Positions 55,878-64,000 of a DNA stretch of 64,000 bases are shown here, piece by piece. The first letter of the stretch is position 1. Each line of letters opens with the position of its first letter. The DNA lies in assembly GCA_019694395.1 (NCBI GenBank), contig JAIBCC010000001.1, positions 186,001 to 250,000 of the forward strand. Reading direction: 5' to 3'. The notes beneath the pieces were generated by a model. That model had not been told where the DNA came from, did not search any database, and saw nothing but the letters and a program-made list of their open reading frames with translations. Position numbers and translations under genes: made by a program. The DNA comes from Pyrinomonadaceae bacterium. GTDB taxonomy: Bacteria; Acidobacteriota; Blastocatellia; Pyrinomonadales; Pyrinomonadaceae.

Positions 55878-55981
55878 TTGGAATCTCCTTTCAAATAGCG
55901 GAAATAGTTTGACAGCAACAGTTATACAATAAAACTTAAAGAAATACAAGAGGTCTTAACAAAAAAGTAAATTAATTTGGG

Positions 55982-56452
55982 TTAATTTACATCCGCAAAG
56001 GTTAAATATAATTCGGCTAACCGATCACCGATTGAGGGATCTTTTTGTGCCAGAAGGTCAATAAGTTCATCGCGTTGAGCCAGGATTGGTTTAACAGCCT
56101 CAAGTTGTTTGGCATTAAAAGCCGTATCTTTGCGATTAATTTCGGCTCTTAGATCAGTGAAGAAGTTGCCGGCGGCAATGCGGGCAGATTCATATTCTCC
56201 TCTTCGAACTTTAATAATAGCTGATGCCAATCTGTTTTCCATCGTAATCATTCTTAAATTAATCCGGGCAGCGTCACGCTGCTGCACTGTTTCCCTTTCT
56301 GATAGCCACATTGAAAACAAACCTAGAAAGAAAGCAATTACCAGAAAAGTTGAATAAATTGAAATTCTTTTCCAAAAAGGCATTTCAGCATTTACAATAC
56401 CAACTTTTTTTTCCAATAAATTATCCTCTTTCAACTTTAGTTCTGTTTGCAT
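55982..56452 (-). CDS. Membrane-anchored protein with helical outer domain
   Basis: 156 residues from the ATG at 56452 (AAGAGG upstream). One membrane helix at about 30-50 (ISIYSTFLVIAFFLGLFSMWL), then a coiled helical region (ERETVQQRDAARINLRMITMENRLASAIIKVRRGEYESARIAAGNFFTDL) with a TPR-like look. Function unknown. Confidence 0.7.
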   Translation of the reverse strand: MQTELKLKEDNLLEKKVGIVNAEMPFWKRISIYSTFLVIAFFLGLFSMWLSERETVQQRDAARINLRMITMENRLASAIIKVRRGEYESARIAAGNFFTDLRAEINRKDTAFNAKQLEAVKPILAQRDELIDLLAQKDPSIGDRLAELYLTFADVN

Positions 56453-56473
56453 ATGTAAACCTCTTAATATCAA

Positions 56474-56804
56474 TGCAGAATAAAAATAAATCTAAAGATC
56501 CGCCTTAAAACACTGGCTCGAATTAGTTTTTGTTTGGAATTTGAAATTTCAGAGGAGAAAATCCGATCCGGTTTAAAGCCCAAAATCTGTTTTGGTAGCA
56601 CGGTAAATTAATTCTTTTACAACTCGAAAAGACCTCAACTACAAAAAAAATGGTTGAAATCCTAAATTCTCACAACTTTGCTTTTTGATTTATAACCAAA
56701 CAACCTAATAAATTTTGGGAAAACTTTTTAAACATTGAAAAGTCTAATCATTTTGATTCTGAAATTAGTGAGTATTTGCACTCAAAACTAATGGGTAATT
56801 CCAC
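56474..56804. other. Intergenic region, AT-rich, with one dyad
   Basis: No gene is seen. The dyad at 56769-56784, listed separately, is the only clear structure. Confidence 0.6.
56769..56784. promoter_or_regulatory. Dyad TGAGT-N6-ACTCA downstream of the histidine kinase gene
   Basis: TGAGTATTTGCACTCA, embedded in a larger ATTAG/CTAAT dyad, is nearly the same as the centre of the palindrome at 59158-59183. It may be a binding site of the response regulator in this cluster. Confidence 0.4.
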
Positions 56805-58628
56805 TTACTTTTGGAAAGAAATTTGAACAGATTCTAAAGTATTGATTTTTATAGGAATCAGGATGGTAAAACGGGTTCCCCGAAAATTCTCTTCAAACGG
56901 GCTTTCAACCATAATTTCCCCTTTAAGTTGATCAACCAGGGATTTTACCAGATAAAGCCCTAAACCAATGCCGGAGGTTTCGTTAACCGACGGGAATTTG
57001 TCGGAATCATTTTCATCCTGACTTAAATCAACTGGAGGAATAAAAGGTCTTCCGCGAAAATATTTTTCAAAGATTTGGGGCAAATCATCAGAATTTATAC
57101 CGCAGCCGTTGTCCGAAATAGTAATGGCTATTTTTTCTGCCAATTCTTTTACTTTCACCCTGATAGTCCCGTTCTGTTGAGTATATTTTATGGCATTTTC
57201 AATCAAACTGATGACAATCCGTTGAAGTGTTGCAGAATCAGTTTCAACCTCAGGAAAGGAAGAAACTGTATGATCTAAAGTTAAATTTATACCCTTGGCA
57301 AGTGCTGCCCGTTTGTGAGTTTCAATTGTTTTTACCAATAAAGGATAAATTTCAATTGGTTTAAATGAAACCTTATAGGCTCCCGATTCTATTCGTGATA
57401 AATCGAGTAAGTTTTGAACAAAATCAATTTGTCGGTCACATTCAATTGCAATTGTTTGCAAATATTCTTCTTTCTGAGACGCATTTAATTTCTGATTCCT
57501 GAGAACTCTGGTTAAAGCTTTGATAGTGGTTAGCGGGGTTCGCAACTCATGCGAAACATTACTGACAAAATCAGATTTTAAACGGTCAAGAGCTTTTAGT
57601 TTTTCCTCACGGTCGGCAATATGCTCAGCCATTTGGTTAAAATTTATTCCCAATTGCCTTAAAGAACCGTGACCTATTATCGGACTTCTGATTGTTAAAT
57701 TTCCGGCTCCGAATAATCGGGTCGCTATGGTTAAAACTCTTAAAGGCTCGACAATTCCCTGTGCAATAAATAATGCAAGCATAACTGCCAAAATTGTAAT
57801 GACCAGACCAAACCAAAATTGCAGCCAGTATTGATTTCTGGCGAATTGGTAAAGCTCCGAACTTGGAACACCAACGGCAATAATACAATTTGCCGTTTCA
57901 ACTTTGGCTAAACCATAAACCCTTTTGATTTTGTCATATGGACTTTCAATTTCAACTGTTGCAGAGCGGCTATTTTTGAGTGCTGACAAAAGCAAAGCTT
58001 TGCTGACATCCTGTGACATCTGTTCCGGCGAAACACGATTTCGGTAAAGAAGTCTGTTATTCGGATCAAAGACTGCAATAACATGTTCCTCAGGGAGATC
58101 CAGTTGTTTGAAAACATTGCTGACATAGGTTCCGTCAATTCTGGCAACTACAAAATTTCCGTTTTCAATCGGCATTGCCATTGAAAGCAATCTTAGATTC
58201 TCATCCGTGATCTGTTCGGTAAAAATTACCAGTCTTTTTTTTTGATTTACTTCCTGCCGCAATGTTTCGATTGAAACCAGCGGCAACGGTTTATCCCTAA
58301 CTGTCTGTGATAAAAGTATTTCTCCGGTTGGACTGACAATTTGGACATCTAACCAATGTGGACGGGTTTTGACGATTGAGTTCAAAAAATCCTTTAAGGT
58401 GGCAGAATTACTATCCTGAGATAAAGTTGAGATTGTAACCAGAGTTTGACGCTGGGCTCCCAACCATTGTTCAAAAGCTGTTGCTGCCAAATTCGCCTGC
58501 TGTTCAATTGATTCATTTAGTTTTTCCCGACTGGCATGCCATGCGCTCCAGAGGTTATAGAAACCAAATAAAACAAGCGGAATTATTAAACCAATTGTCA
58601 GCAGCAATAATCTTGCCCGAATCGTCAA
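56805..58628 (-). CDS. Sensor histidine kinase with extracytoplasmic sensor, HAMP and HATPase domains
   Basis: 607 residues. A membrane helix (about 4-25) and a second (about 270-292) bracket a periplasmic sensor resembling dCache domains (IVSPTGEILLSQTVRDKPLP, then NFVVARIDGTYVSNVFKQL). HAMP follows at about 293-345. HisKA has FVSNVSHELRTPLTTIKAL with the phospho-acceptor His. HATPase has LIENAIKYTQQNG, DNGCGI and GIGLGLYLVKSLVDQ. It lies about 600 bases from a LuxR-type response regulator on the same strand, a probable partner. Confidence 0.93.
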   Translation of the reverse strand: MTIRARLLLLTIGLIIPLVLFGFYNLWSAWHASREKLNESIEQQANLAATAFEQWLGAQRQTLVTISTLSQDSNSATLKDFLNSIVKTRPHWLDVQIVSPTGEILLSQTVRDKPLPLVSIETLRQEVNQKKRLVIFTEQITDENLRLLSMAMPIENGNFVVARIDGTYVSNVFKQLDLPEEHVIAVFDPNNRLLYRNRVSPEQMSQDVSKALLLSALKNSRSATVEIESPYDKIKRVYGLAKVETANCIIAVGVPSSELYQFARNQYWLQFWFGLVITILAVMLALFIAQGIVEPLRVLTIATRLFGAGNLTIRSPIIGHGSLRQLGINFNQMAEHIADREEKLKALDRLKSDFVSNVSHELRTPLTTIKALTRVLRNQKLNASQKEEYLQTIAIECDRQIDFVQNLLDLSRIESGAYKVSFKPIEIYPLLVKTIETHKRAALAKGINLTLDHTVSSFPEVETDSATLQRIVISLIENAIKYTQQNGTIRVKVKELAEKIAITISDNGCGINSDDLPQIFEKYFRGRPFIPPVDLSQDENDSDKFPSVNETSGIGLGLYLVKSLVDQLKGEIMVESPFEENFRGTRFTILIPIKINTLESVQISFQK

Positions 58629-58986
58629 TCCCCAAACCTCCTGAGAAATAAAACCTTTTTAAGCAATCTAAATCAAATAGAAGTGCAAAATATATTAAAT
58701 GAGACAATGATGAAGATAGATGGACTAACAGTTTGTATAAATTAATACATTTAATCCTTAAAATTGGTTAAAATCTCAAGAATTTATAAGACCATTTGTC
58801 TGATTCAGAATAAAATCGATCTCAATAAATTTTGCTTTCTTTTGATTAAATTGTAGGCATTTTTCTTTTTCAGTTTTAAGTAGTCAGAAATTGAAGGCTT
58901 TACCATTTGGAAAGTTCTGAACTCACGGTTCAGCTTTAAAATGATTGCCTCTGTTTCAGAATGATAACTTGCAAGGAAAATTCAGA

Positions 58987-59091
58987 CTACCCAAAAACAA
59001 TAAGTTCAAGAACAAAAATCAAAAATGCAACGAAAAATATTTCCAGAATATCCCAAATTAATTTTTTGTTCGCCCATTTATTAATGTTCAC
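58987..59091 (-). CDS. Candidate 34-residue membrane microprotein
   Basis: GTG at 59091, preceded by AAGGTGGGA, opens 34 codons ending in TAG at 58987. The product is one predicted membrane helix (LEIFFVAFLIFVLELIVFG) after a basic N-terminal stretch (NINKWANKKLIW). It lies between the response regulator and the histidine kinase gene. Short membrane proteins can modulate sensor kinases, but this one is only a reading-frame prediction. Confidence 0.4.
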   Translation of the reverse strand: MNINKWANKKLIWDILEIFFVAFLIFVLELIVFG

Positions 59092-59139
59092 TTCCCACCT
59101 TCTTCAGAAATAATTTATCAAAAGAAAGCGGACAGTGAT

Positions 59140-59183
59140 TGAATGAAAACACTCACCTTGATTGAGTATTTTCACTCAATCAA
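59140..59183. promoter_or_regulatory. Paired dyads upstream of the microprotein/kinase
   Basis: TTGATTGAGT, six bases, ACTCAATCAA (59158-59183) is a perfect 10-base palindrome. A second, weaker copy TGAATGAAAACACTCA lies at 59140-59155. Both share the TGAGT-N6-ACTCA form with 56769. Confidence 0.5.
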
Positions 59184-59231
59184 TTTTCTTGGAAAATTTT
59201 GATTCCGAGTAAACTTCAAATATTAATCAGG

Positions 59232-59864
59232 TTATTTTTTTAATATGTAACGGGCAATTTCAACCCGATTGGATAAACCGAGTTTGGATAATATTCGGCT
59301 GATATGATTTTCGATCGTTCTGACACTTAATTCCAATTCGACGGCAATTTCCTTATTACTCAACCCGCGGGCAACGGCTTTTGCCACGCGTTGTTCGGCT
59401 TCGGTCAAAGATTCGCTGTAATAGTTTGAGTTTGGCTCCGAATCGGAAACCGATTCAACCCCAACTAAAGTAGTGATTGCAGTTCGGGTTCTTTCTACCC
59501 GATTCAAAATACCGTTAATCACAGCCAAAAGCTCCAGCGGTTCAAAAGGTTTGGTCAGATAAACATCAACTCCGGATTGAAACCCTTCAATTCGATCCTC
59601 TATTTCATCTTTTGCCGTTAAAAACACTATCGGAACAAGTTCGGTGTGAGGGGCAGAACGTAACTGACGGGCAAGAGTAAATCCATCCATGAGCGGCATT
59701 TTAATATCGCTGACGATTAAATCAGGCATAGATTTTGCGATTTGCAAAAAAGCCTCCTTGCCATTACGGGCAGTCATAACCTCAAATCCTTCGCCTCGCA
59801 AAACGGCAGCAATTGCCATTAACAAGTTTGGTTCATCATCAACAATCAGCAAACGCCTTGACAT
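59232..59864 (-). CDS. Response regulator, REC plus LuxR/NarL-type HTH
   Basis: 210 residues. REC domain: LLIVDDEPNLL at the start with acidic pocket, phospho-Asp in DLIVSDIKMPLMDGF near 54, and Lys in VYLTKPFEPLE. The C-terminal LuxR HTH is LTEAEQRVAKAVARGLSNKEIAVELELSVRTIENHISRILSKLGLSNRVEIARY. It binds DNA as a dimer after phosphorylation. The kinase at 56805-58628 is the likely partner, transcribed in the same direction. Confidence 0.95.
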   Translation of the reverse strand: MSRRLLIVDDEPNLLMAIAAVLRGEGFEVMTARNGKEAFLQIAKSMPDLIVSDIKMPLMDGFTLARQLRSAPHTELVPIVFLTAKDEIEDRIEGFQSGVDVYLTKPFEPLELLAVINGILNRVERTRTAITTLVGVESVSDSEPNSNYYSESLTEAEQRVAKAVARGLSNKEIAVELELSVRTIENHISRILSKLGLSNRVEIARYILKK

Positions 59865-60513
59865 AAACTCTTTCCCCTGAATTTTGACTACTATATTCAG
59901 CTAAACACTTTCTAACAGGAATTACAAATTGAATAATTTGTTCTTGTTTTCGAACAAAATATTATAGAGTTTAATGAAATTATTGATTTTATTTGATCAA
60001 TCCGTTGGTTAATTTTCAATTTTAGTTTCAAAATAACCTCTTCAAAAACCACTTAAAAAATTATGATAATATGAAAAAAATTCAAAATTTCGGATAGATT
60101 TAAGCCAAATAAAAGCCTAGCGACCTCATCCTGTTTCTCCACTCATTGAAATAACAGGACTTACACACTCCTAAGTTACTATTTCGGCTCTGGCTTCTAA
60201 ATTGCCTCTTTATTGTCATACGTCCCTTTAACAACCTAAAACGTCTCAAAATGTCCCAATGGACTTACGTCCAATTTTTTATCATGCACGGATAAATTAG
60301 TTTTCTTTTTTCGGTTTGTGGATTTTGAAAAGGAAAAAAGAATTTCCTCTATAAATATTGTTCCTATTTTTCTCAAGAAGATAAGGACAGACACATTCCT
60401 ATTAAATAAATAAAACAGGCATTATCTACGTCCCTTTAACGCCTAAAAAAACGTCCTTTAAATAACAGAATCCTGCAGGATAAAAAACAATTTTAAAATT
60501 TGAAGGAGCTAAA
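59865..60513. other. Intergenic region upstream of the TonB receptor, with direct repeats
   Basis: No gene is seen in about 650 AT-rich bases. TACGTCCCTTTAAC occurs twice (60219-60232 and 60427-60440), each followed by CCTAAA and an ACGTC. This is the control region for both the divergent response regulator and the TonB receptor. Confidence 0.55.
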
Positions 60514-63500
60514 ATGAAAAAGTTAAGAAATATTTCTTTAGTATTGATCTGTTTCTTTTGCTTAAGTGCAATTGTGTTAGGACAAGAACAGTTTGGTAAT
60601 ATTGAGGGTTTTGTAAAGGATTCAACCGGGGCAGTAGTCCCAAATGTTTCAATCACCATACGCAGTTCCGAAGGTTCCACCGCCGGTTTTAAGCAAACCG
60701 TAACTTCCAACAGCGATGGATTTTTCCGGGTTTTGCAGATTCCGGCAGGAAATTATATTGTCACAACTGATCCTGTAGCCGGATTTTCTCAGTCGCAATA
60801 TGAAAATATTCATGTTGTGCTTGGGAAAACTACTCAGTTAAATATTCAACTCACAGTTGGGGGACAGTCCGTAACAGTTGATGTAGCAACCGGAGATACT
60901 CCCCTGGACACAACCAGTTCGGAAATTTCCACCAGTGTTTCAAATCAGAAAATCGAGCTTCTGCCAAAAGGAACAAATTTTACCAGTATCTTAAAAGTCA
61001 TTCCGGGAACTCGACCTGAGGATAAATCGGGTGGTTTTTCAATTGATGGCGCATCAGGTGCTGAAAATACATTTGTAATTGACGGACAGGAAGTTACCAA
61101 CTACCGAAACGCCGGTTTGAACGGAAACCAGAATATTCCTTTTGAGTTGGTTCAGGAAGTGCAGGTAAAATCGAGCGGATTTAATGCTGAATACGGCGGT
61201 GCAACAGGTGGTGTAATTAACGTTGTAACCAAAGGTGGAAACAATGATTTTCACGGCGACATCGGAACTGCGTTTGAACCTGCAAAATTGCAGGGAAATC
61301 CCCGACCTACACTCCTAAGGTTTACTTCAGGTTCTGTTGGGGCAGGAACTTACAAACAGCCTACTGAATATTTTTCTTCACCAAAAGCAGGAGGCTTGAA
61401 CAGTTTTCCATCATTTAATTTCAGCGGTCCGATTTTGAAGGATAAAGCCTGGTTTTTTACCAGTTATTCTCCCCAAATCTATGAAAACAATGTTCATAGT
61501 GTTTTTTATACGGCAGTTCCTTCCGCCACTAGGACCAAAACCGCTGAAGCTGATTATTACAATAAAACGAAATATGAATATGCTTTTGCGAGGATTGATG
61601 CTTCACCTTTATCGACTTTGAGATTGACCGGAACTTTTTTGTGGAATCCGGTTGCTCAAAACGGAATAATTCCATACGGAACAGCAAATTTCGGCGGTTC
61701 ACCATCAGTAACACCGGAATTAGCCAGACAACAGGGGGGACGGCAAACTTCTAATAACACAACTTTTCAGGCGGTTTATACTCCTTTGAACAGTGTAGTT
61801 GGAACATTTCGTTACTCACGCGGTTTCTTAAATGAAAAATTAGGAAACTATGGAATTCCCTCAGGACTCAGATATATTTGCCAAAGAGGAAATGTAGGTG
61901 GGGTAATCACATATCCTAATGGTTGTAATCAAGGGGATAGTGATCCGAGCAATACCCAAACGACTAAAGATATTTCGATCCGCACCAATTATGAAGGGGA
62001 TGTCAGTTTTCTGTTCGGCGGGTTGGGAAGACACGAATTAAAAGGCGGTTATCAACACCAATCAATTTTTAATGACCTGTTGAAAAACTTTACCGAAAGA
62101 GTTTACCTGCAATATGGTGATCTGATCGATAATAACTTCAATTGGACTTCATTGGCTACGCCGACTCCAGGAGCTATCGGACATGGTGTTCTTTATCGTT
62201 ATGGAGAGCGCGGCTCTGGCAGTAACTTAAATCAGGCTATCTATATTCAGGATAAATGGCAGCCGATTCAACGTTTAACCCTAAATCTGGGAGTTAGAAT
62301 TGAAAAAGAAAGTTTACCTTCTTTCAATGGGTTCGATGCTCCGTTCAGTTTTGGTTGGGGTGATAAAGTTGCTCCCAGAATCGGCGGTTCGTTTGATCTT
62401 TTCGGTGATGGAAAAACCAAAATTTTCGGTAGTTATGGTAAATTCTACGACCGTTTGAAATTTAAGATGGCACAAGGCTCATTCGGAGGAAACTTTTACC
62501 GGGTGGACTTTTTTGAAATCTTTCCAAACAGCGGTCCTTACCGAAGTGCTTTTACAGTCGCTTCGATCTTAGGAAATTTCACTGATCCCATCGGCGGCAA
62601 ATGTGCTCCAACCGGCTTTATTGGAAGCGGGTTGAGTCGTTGCCAAAATGACTACCGGGTTGCTTCAAACGTTCCGGGAGTTAATATTGAGGATGCTGGG
62701 GGAATTGATGTCAACTTAAAGCCTTATTCACAACGTGAATTTACCTTTGGAGTTGAACGTGAATTAAGTCAGCTTTATCTCCTTCGAGGTCGTTATACCA
62801 ATAAGAAACTTTTGAACACGGTTGAGGATGCCGGTGCCATCAGTTCCAGCGGAAGTGAAATCTACATTACCGGAAATCCGGGACAAGGTTTGCATGCTGA
62901 ATTCTTAAAGAATTTCGGTTATGCGGAACCATATGCCACGCCTGATCGTAGATACAGTGCGGTTGAAGTAGTGTTGGAAAGAAGATTGTCAAATAACTAT
63001 TTTTTCAATCTTAACTACACTTACAGCAGATTGCGCGGAAACTATTCAGGATTGGCAAATGCTGATGAAAACGGACGTTCCGACCCGGGAGTCAATCGTA
63101 GTTTTGACTTACCGATGATTGGTTTCACAGCCCTCGGAGGTTCTGACAGCGGACCTCTACCAACGGATCGCCCCCACGTTTTCAACGCTTATGGAGGATA
63201 TATTTTTGATTGGTTCGGAAAAAAAGTAAACAATACCGAATTGAGTTTCTTCCAGACTTTCCAATCAGGAACACCTCAATCCACTACGGTTGATTACATT
63301 GTCCCAATATTCTTTAATAAACGGGGAGATTTGGGAAGAACTCCAATGTTCTCACAAACCGATTTTAATGTTTCGCATAAATATAGGTTTGGAAATGACG
63401 GGCGTTTTATGATGGCTGTCAATTTGAATATTATAAATCTATTCAACCAGGCGACCGTAACCAGACTTTATACTGATTATTCAGGTCTTAGTGTTTTCGG

Positions 63501-63687
63501 TTGGTTCGGATGTCCAACCGGTGATTATCCTTGTGCGCTTAATGCCTTTAATAGAGGTGATTTGCATGATGATATTCAGTCTTTGATAAACTCAAGATCT
63601 TTGGACGGAGTTGATTCCAGATATGGACAACCGGATCAATATCAAAGTGGTCGCGGTGTCCGTTTCGGTTTCAAATTTGTTTTCTAA
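60514..63687 (+). CDS. TonB-dependent receptor, Oar-like
   Basis: 1057 residues, AAGGAG upstream. Signal peptide (1-23), carboxypeptidase-regulatory domain (about 27-110, GNIEGFVKDSTGAVVPNVSITI), plug (about 120-240, LPKGTNFTSILKVIPGTRP, FVIDGQEVTNYRNAG, GGVINVVTKGGNNDFHGD) and a large beta-barrel to the C-terminal Phe (RFGFKFVF), the usual end of outer-membrane barrel proteins. The layout matches the truncated receptor at the window start. The substrate is unknown; no TonB-box substrate partner lies nearby. Confidence 0.93.
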   Translation: MKKLRNISLVLICFFCLSAIVLGQEQFGNIEGFVKDSTGAVVPNVSITIRSSEGSTAGFKQTVTSNSDGFFRVLQIPAGNYIVTTDPVAGFSQSQYENIHVVLGKTTQLNIQLTVGGQSVTVDVATGDTPLDTTSSEISTSVSNQKIELLPKGTNFTSILKVIPGTRPEDKSGGFSIDGASGAENTFVIDGQEVTNYRNAGLNGNQNIPFELVQEVQVKSSGFNAEYGGATGGVINVVTKGGNNDFHGDIGTAFEPAKLQGNPRPTLLRFTSGSVGAGTYKQPTEYFSSPKAGGLNSFPSFNFSGPILKDKAWFFTSYSPQIYENNVHSVFYTAVPSATRTKTAEADYYNKTKYEYAFARIDASPLSTLRLTGTFLWNPVAQNGIIPYGTANFGGSPSVTPELARQQGGRQTSNNTTFQAVYTPLNSVVGTFRYSRGFLNEKLGNYGIPSGLRYICQRGNVGGVITYPNGCNQGDSDPSNTQTTKDISIRTNYEGDVSFLFGGLGRHELKGGYQHQSIFNDLLKNFTERVYLQYGDLIDNNFNWTSLATPTPGAIGHGVLYRYGERGSGSNLNQAIYIQDKWQPIQRLTLNLGVRIEKESLPSFNGFDAPFSFGWGDKVAPRIGGSFDLFGDGKTKIFGSYGKFYDRLKFKMAQGSFGGNFYRVDFFEIFPNSGPYRSAFTVASILGNFTDPIGGKCAPTGFIGSGLSRCQNDYRVASNVPGVNIEDAGGIDVNLKPYSQREFTFGVERELSQLYLLRGRYTNKKLLNTVEDAGAISSSGSEIYITGNPGQGLHAEFLKNFGYAEPYATPDRRYSAVEVVLERRLSNNYFFNLNYTYSRLRGNYSGLANADENGRSDPGVNRSFDLPMIGFTALGGSDSGPLPTDRPHVFNAYGGYIFDWFGKKVNNTELSFFQTFQSGTPQSTTVDYIVPIFFNKRGDLGRTPMFSQTDFNVSHKYRFGNDGRFMMAVNLNIINLFNQATVTRLYTDYSGLSVFGWFGCPTGDYPCALNAFNRGDLHDDIQSLINSRSLDGVDSRYGQPDQYQSGRGVRFGFKFVF

Positions 63688-63707
63688 TTTGTAAATTAAA
63701 AACGCTG

Positions 63708-63742
63708 AAAGACTCGCTTAATTTTTAAGCGAGTCTTTTTTT
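63708..63742 (+). terminator. Rho-independent terminator after the TonB receptor
   Basis: A perfect 14-base stem (AAAGACTCGCTTAA at 63708-63721 with TTAAGCGAGTCTTT at 63725-63738), three-base loop and T-run. Confidence 0.92.
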
Positions 63743-63814
63743 GTTTAGATTCTGAATGATTTTTCAAGTTTTTTTAGCACAATTTGGAATAATTTGGTGG
63801 ACAGAATTATTTTA

Positions 63815-63910
63815 TGAAACCACAGATGTTCACAGATGCACACCAGACAAGAAAAATCAGGATTTATCAAAAAAAACATCTGAGTTTATCTGTGAAAATC
63901 TGCGGTTTCA
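63815..63910. repeat. Imperfect inverted repeat of CCACAGATGTTCACAGAT type
   Basis: TGAAACCACAGATGTTCACA (arm 63815-63837) faces ATCTGTGAAAATCTGCGGTT (arm 63888-63910), 23-base arms with a few mismatches and a 50-base centre. No transposase is inside. It resembles in style the elements at 21226 and 32383. No gene is seen from here to the window end. Confidence 0.6.
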
Positions 63911-64000
63911 TTTAAAAAATATTTTTGTCCAATTACCTATTAAAATTGTTTGAAATATTTGGAAATCAAATGATGATTATTGATTATGGTTAAATTGCGA

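Noticed and set aside
63756..63953. Open frame of 65 codons at the window end
   Set aside because: It runs through the inverted repeat at 63815, has no ribosome site and no protein-like composition.

Overview
The window is an AT-rich bacterial chromosome segment with densely packed genes. Several features point to Acidobacteriota, perhaps a Blastocatellia-type lineage: Oar-like TonB receptors with an N-terminal carboxypeptidase-regulatory domain, a winged-helix/TPR membrane regulator, an ECF sigma factor next to a Ser/Thr kinase with a PD40 propeller, and a PqqD-domain protein with a secreted tail. This placement is inference from gene content; there is no rRNA or marker tree in the window. 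No phage, IS element or CRISPR array was seen.

Layout. 1-1327: 5' part of a TonB receptor. 1524-14508: a peptidoglycan (muropeptide) salvage locus. An AmiE-like/NamZ fusion and a LysR regulator lie on the minus strand. Divergent from them is a nine-gene plus-strand operon: MurNAc/GlcNAc kinase, two TonB-C proteins, MurQ etherase, barstar-like protein, Na+ symporter, NagZ, VanY-like carboxypeptidase and a diaminopimelate decarboxylase-like enzyme. The set could strip sugars and peptides from wall fragments, import MurNAc, phosphorylate it and convert it to GlcNAc-6-P plus D-lactate. A FAD-linked D-lactate/glycolate oxidase follows at 18.4-19.9 kb.

14.6-27.3 kb: TPR protein, HAD hydrolase, lipoprotein, esterase, TPR-AAA ATPase, thiE/thiD, SRP RNA, two tRNA-Ser genes flanking aqpZ, tadA and uvrB. 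27.4-33.6 kb: two paralogous cysteine-rich lipoproteins, small secreted proteins, a membrane winged-helix/TPR regulator and a HEAT-repeat protein. 33.9-37.4 kb: purC, a Fis-type HTH gene, and groES-groEL under a promoter overlapped by a CIRCE operator. 37.5-45.9 kb: secreted envelope proteins (ExbD-like, M15-like, lytic transglycosylase, DUF2059-like), a PqqD fusion, two pseudogenes and small secreted or membrane proteins. 46.1-49.9 kb: ECF sigma factor and Ser/Thr kinase. 50-56.5 kb: alcohol dehydrogenase, citrate synthase, SAM hydroxide adenosyltransferase and envelope proteins. 56.8-59.9 kb: a histidine kinase/response regulator pair with repeated dyad motifs. 60.5-63.7 kb: a complete TonB receptor.

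The main cross-cutting signal is a set of short degenerate tandem repeats with a strict 7-base period at about eleven places. Several lie inside genes (linkers, a signal peptide, a kinase activation segment, the C-terminus of the LysR regulator). The sequence of the unit differs from place to place but the period does not.
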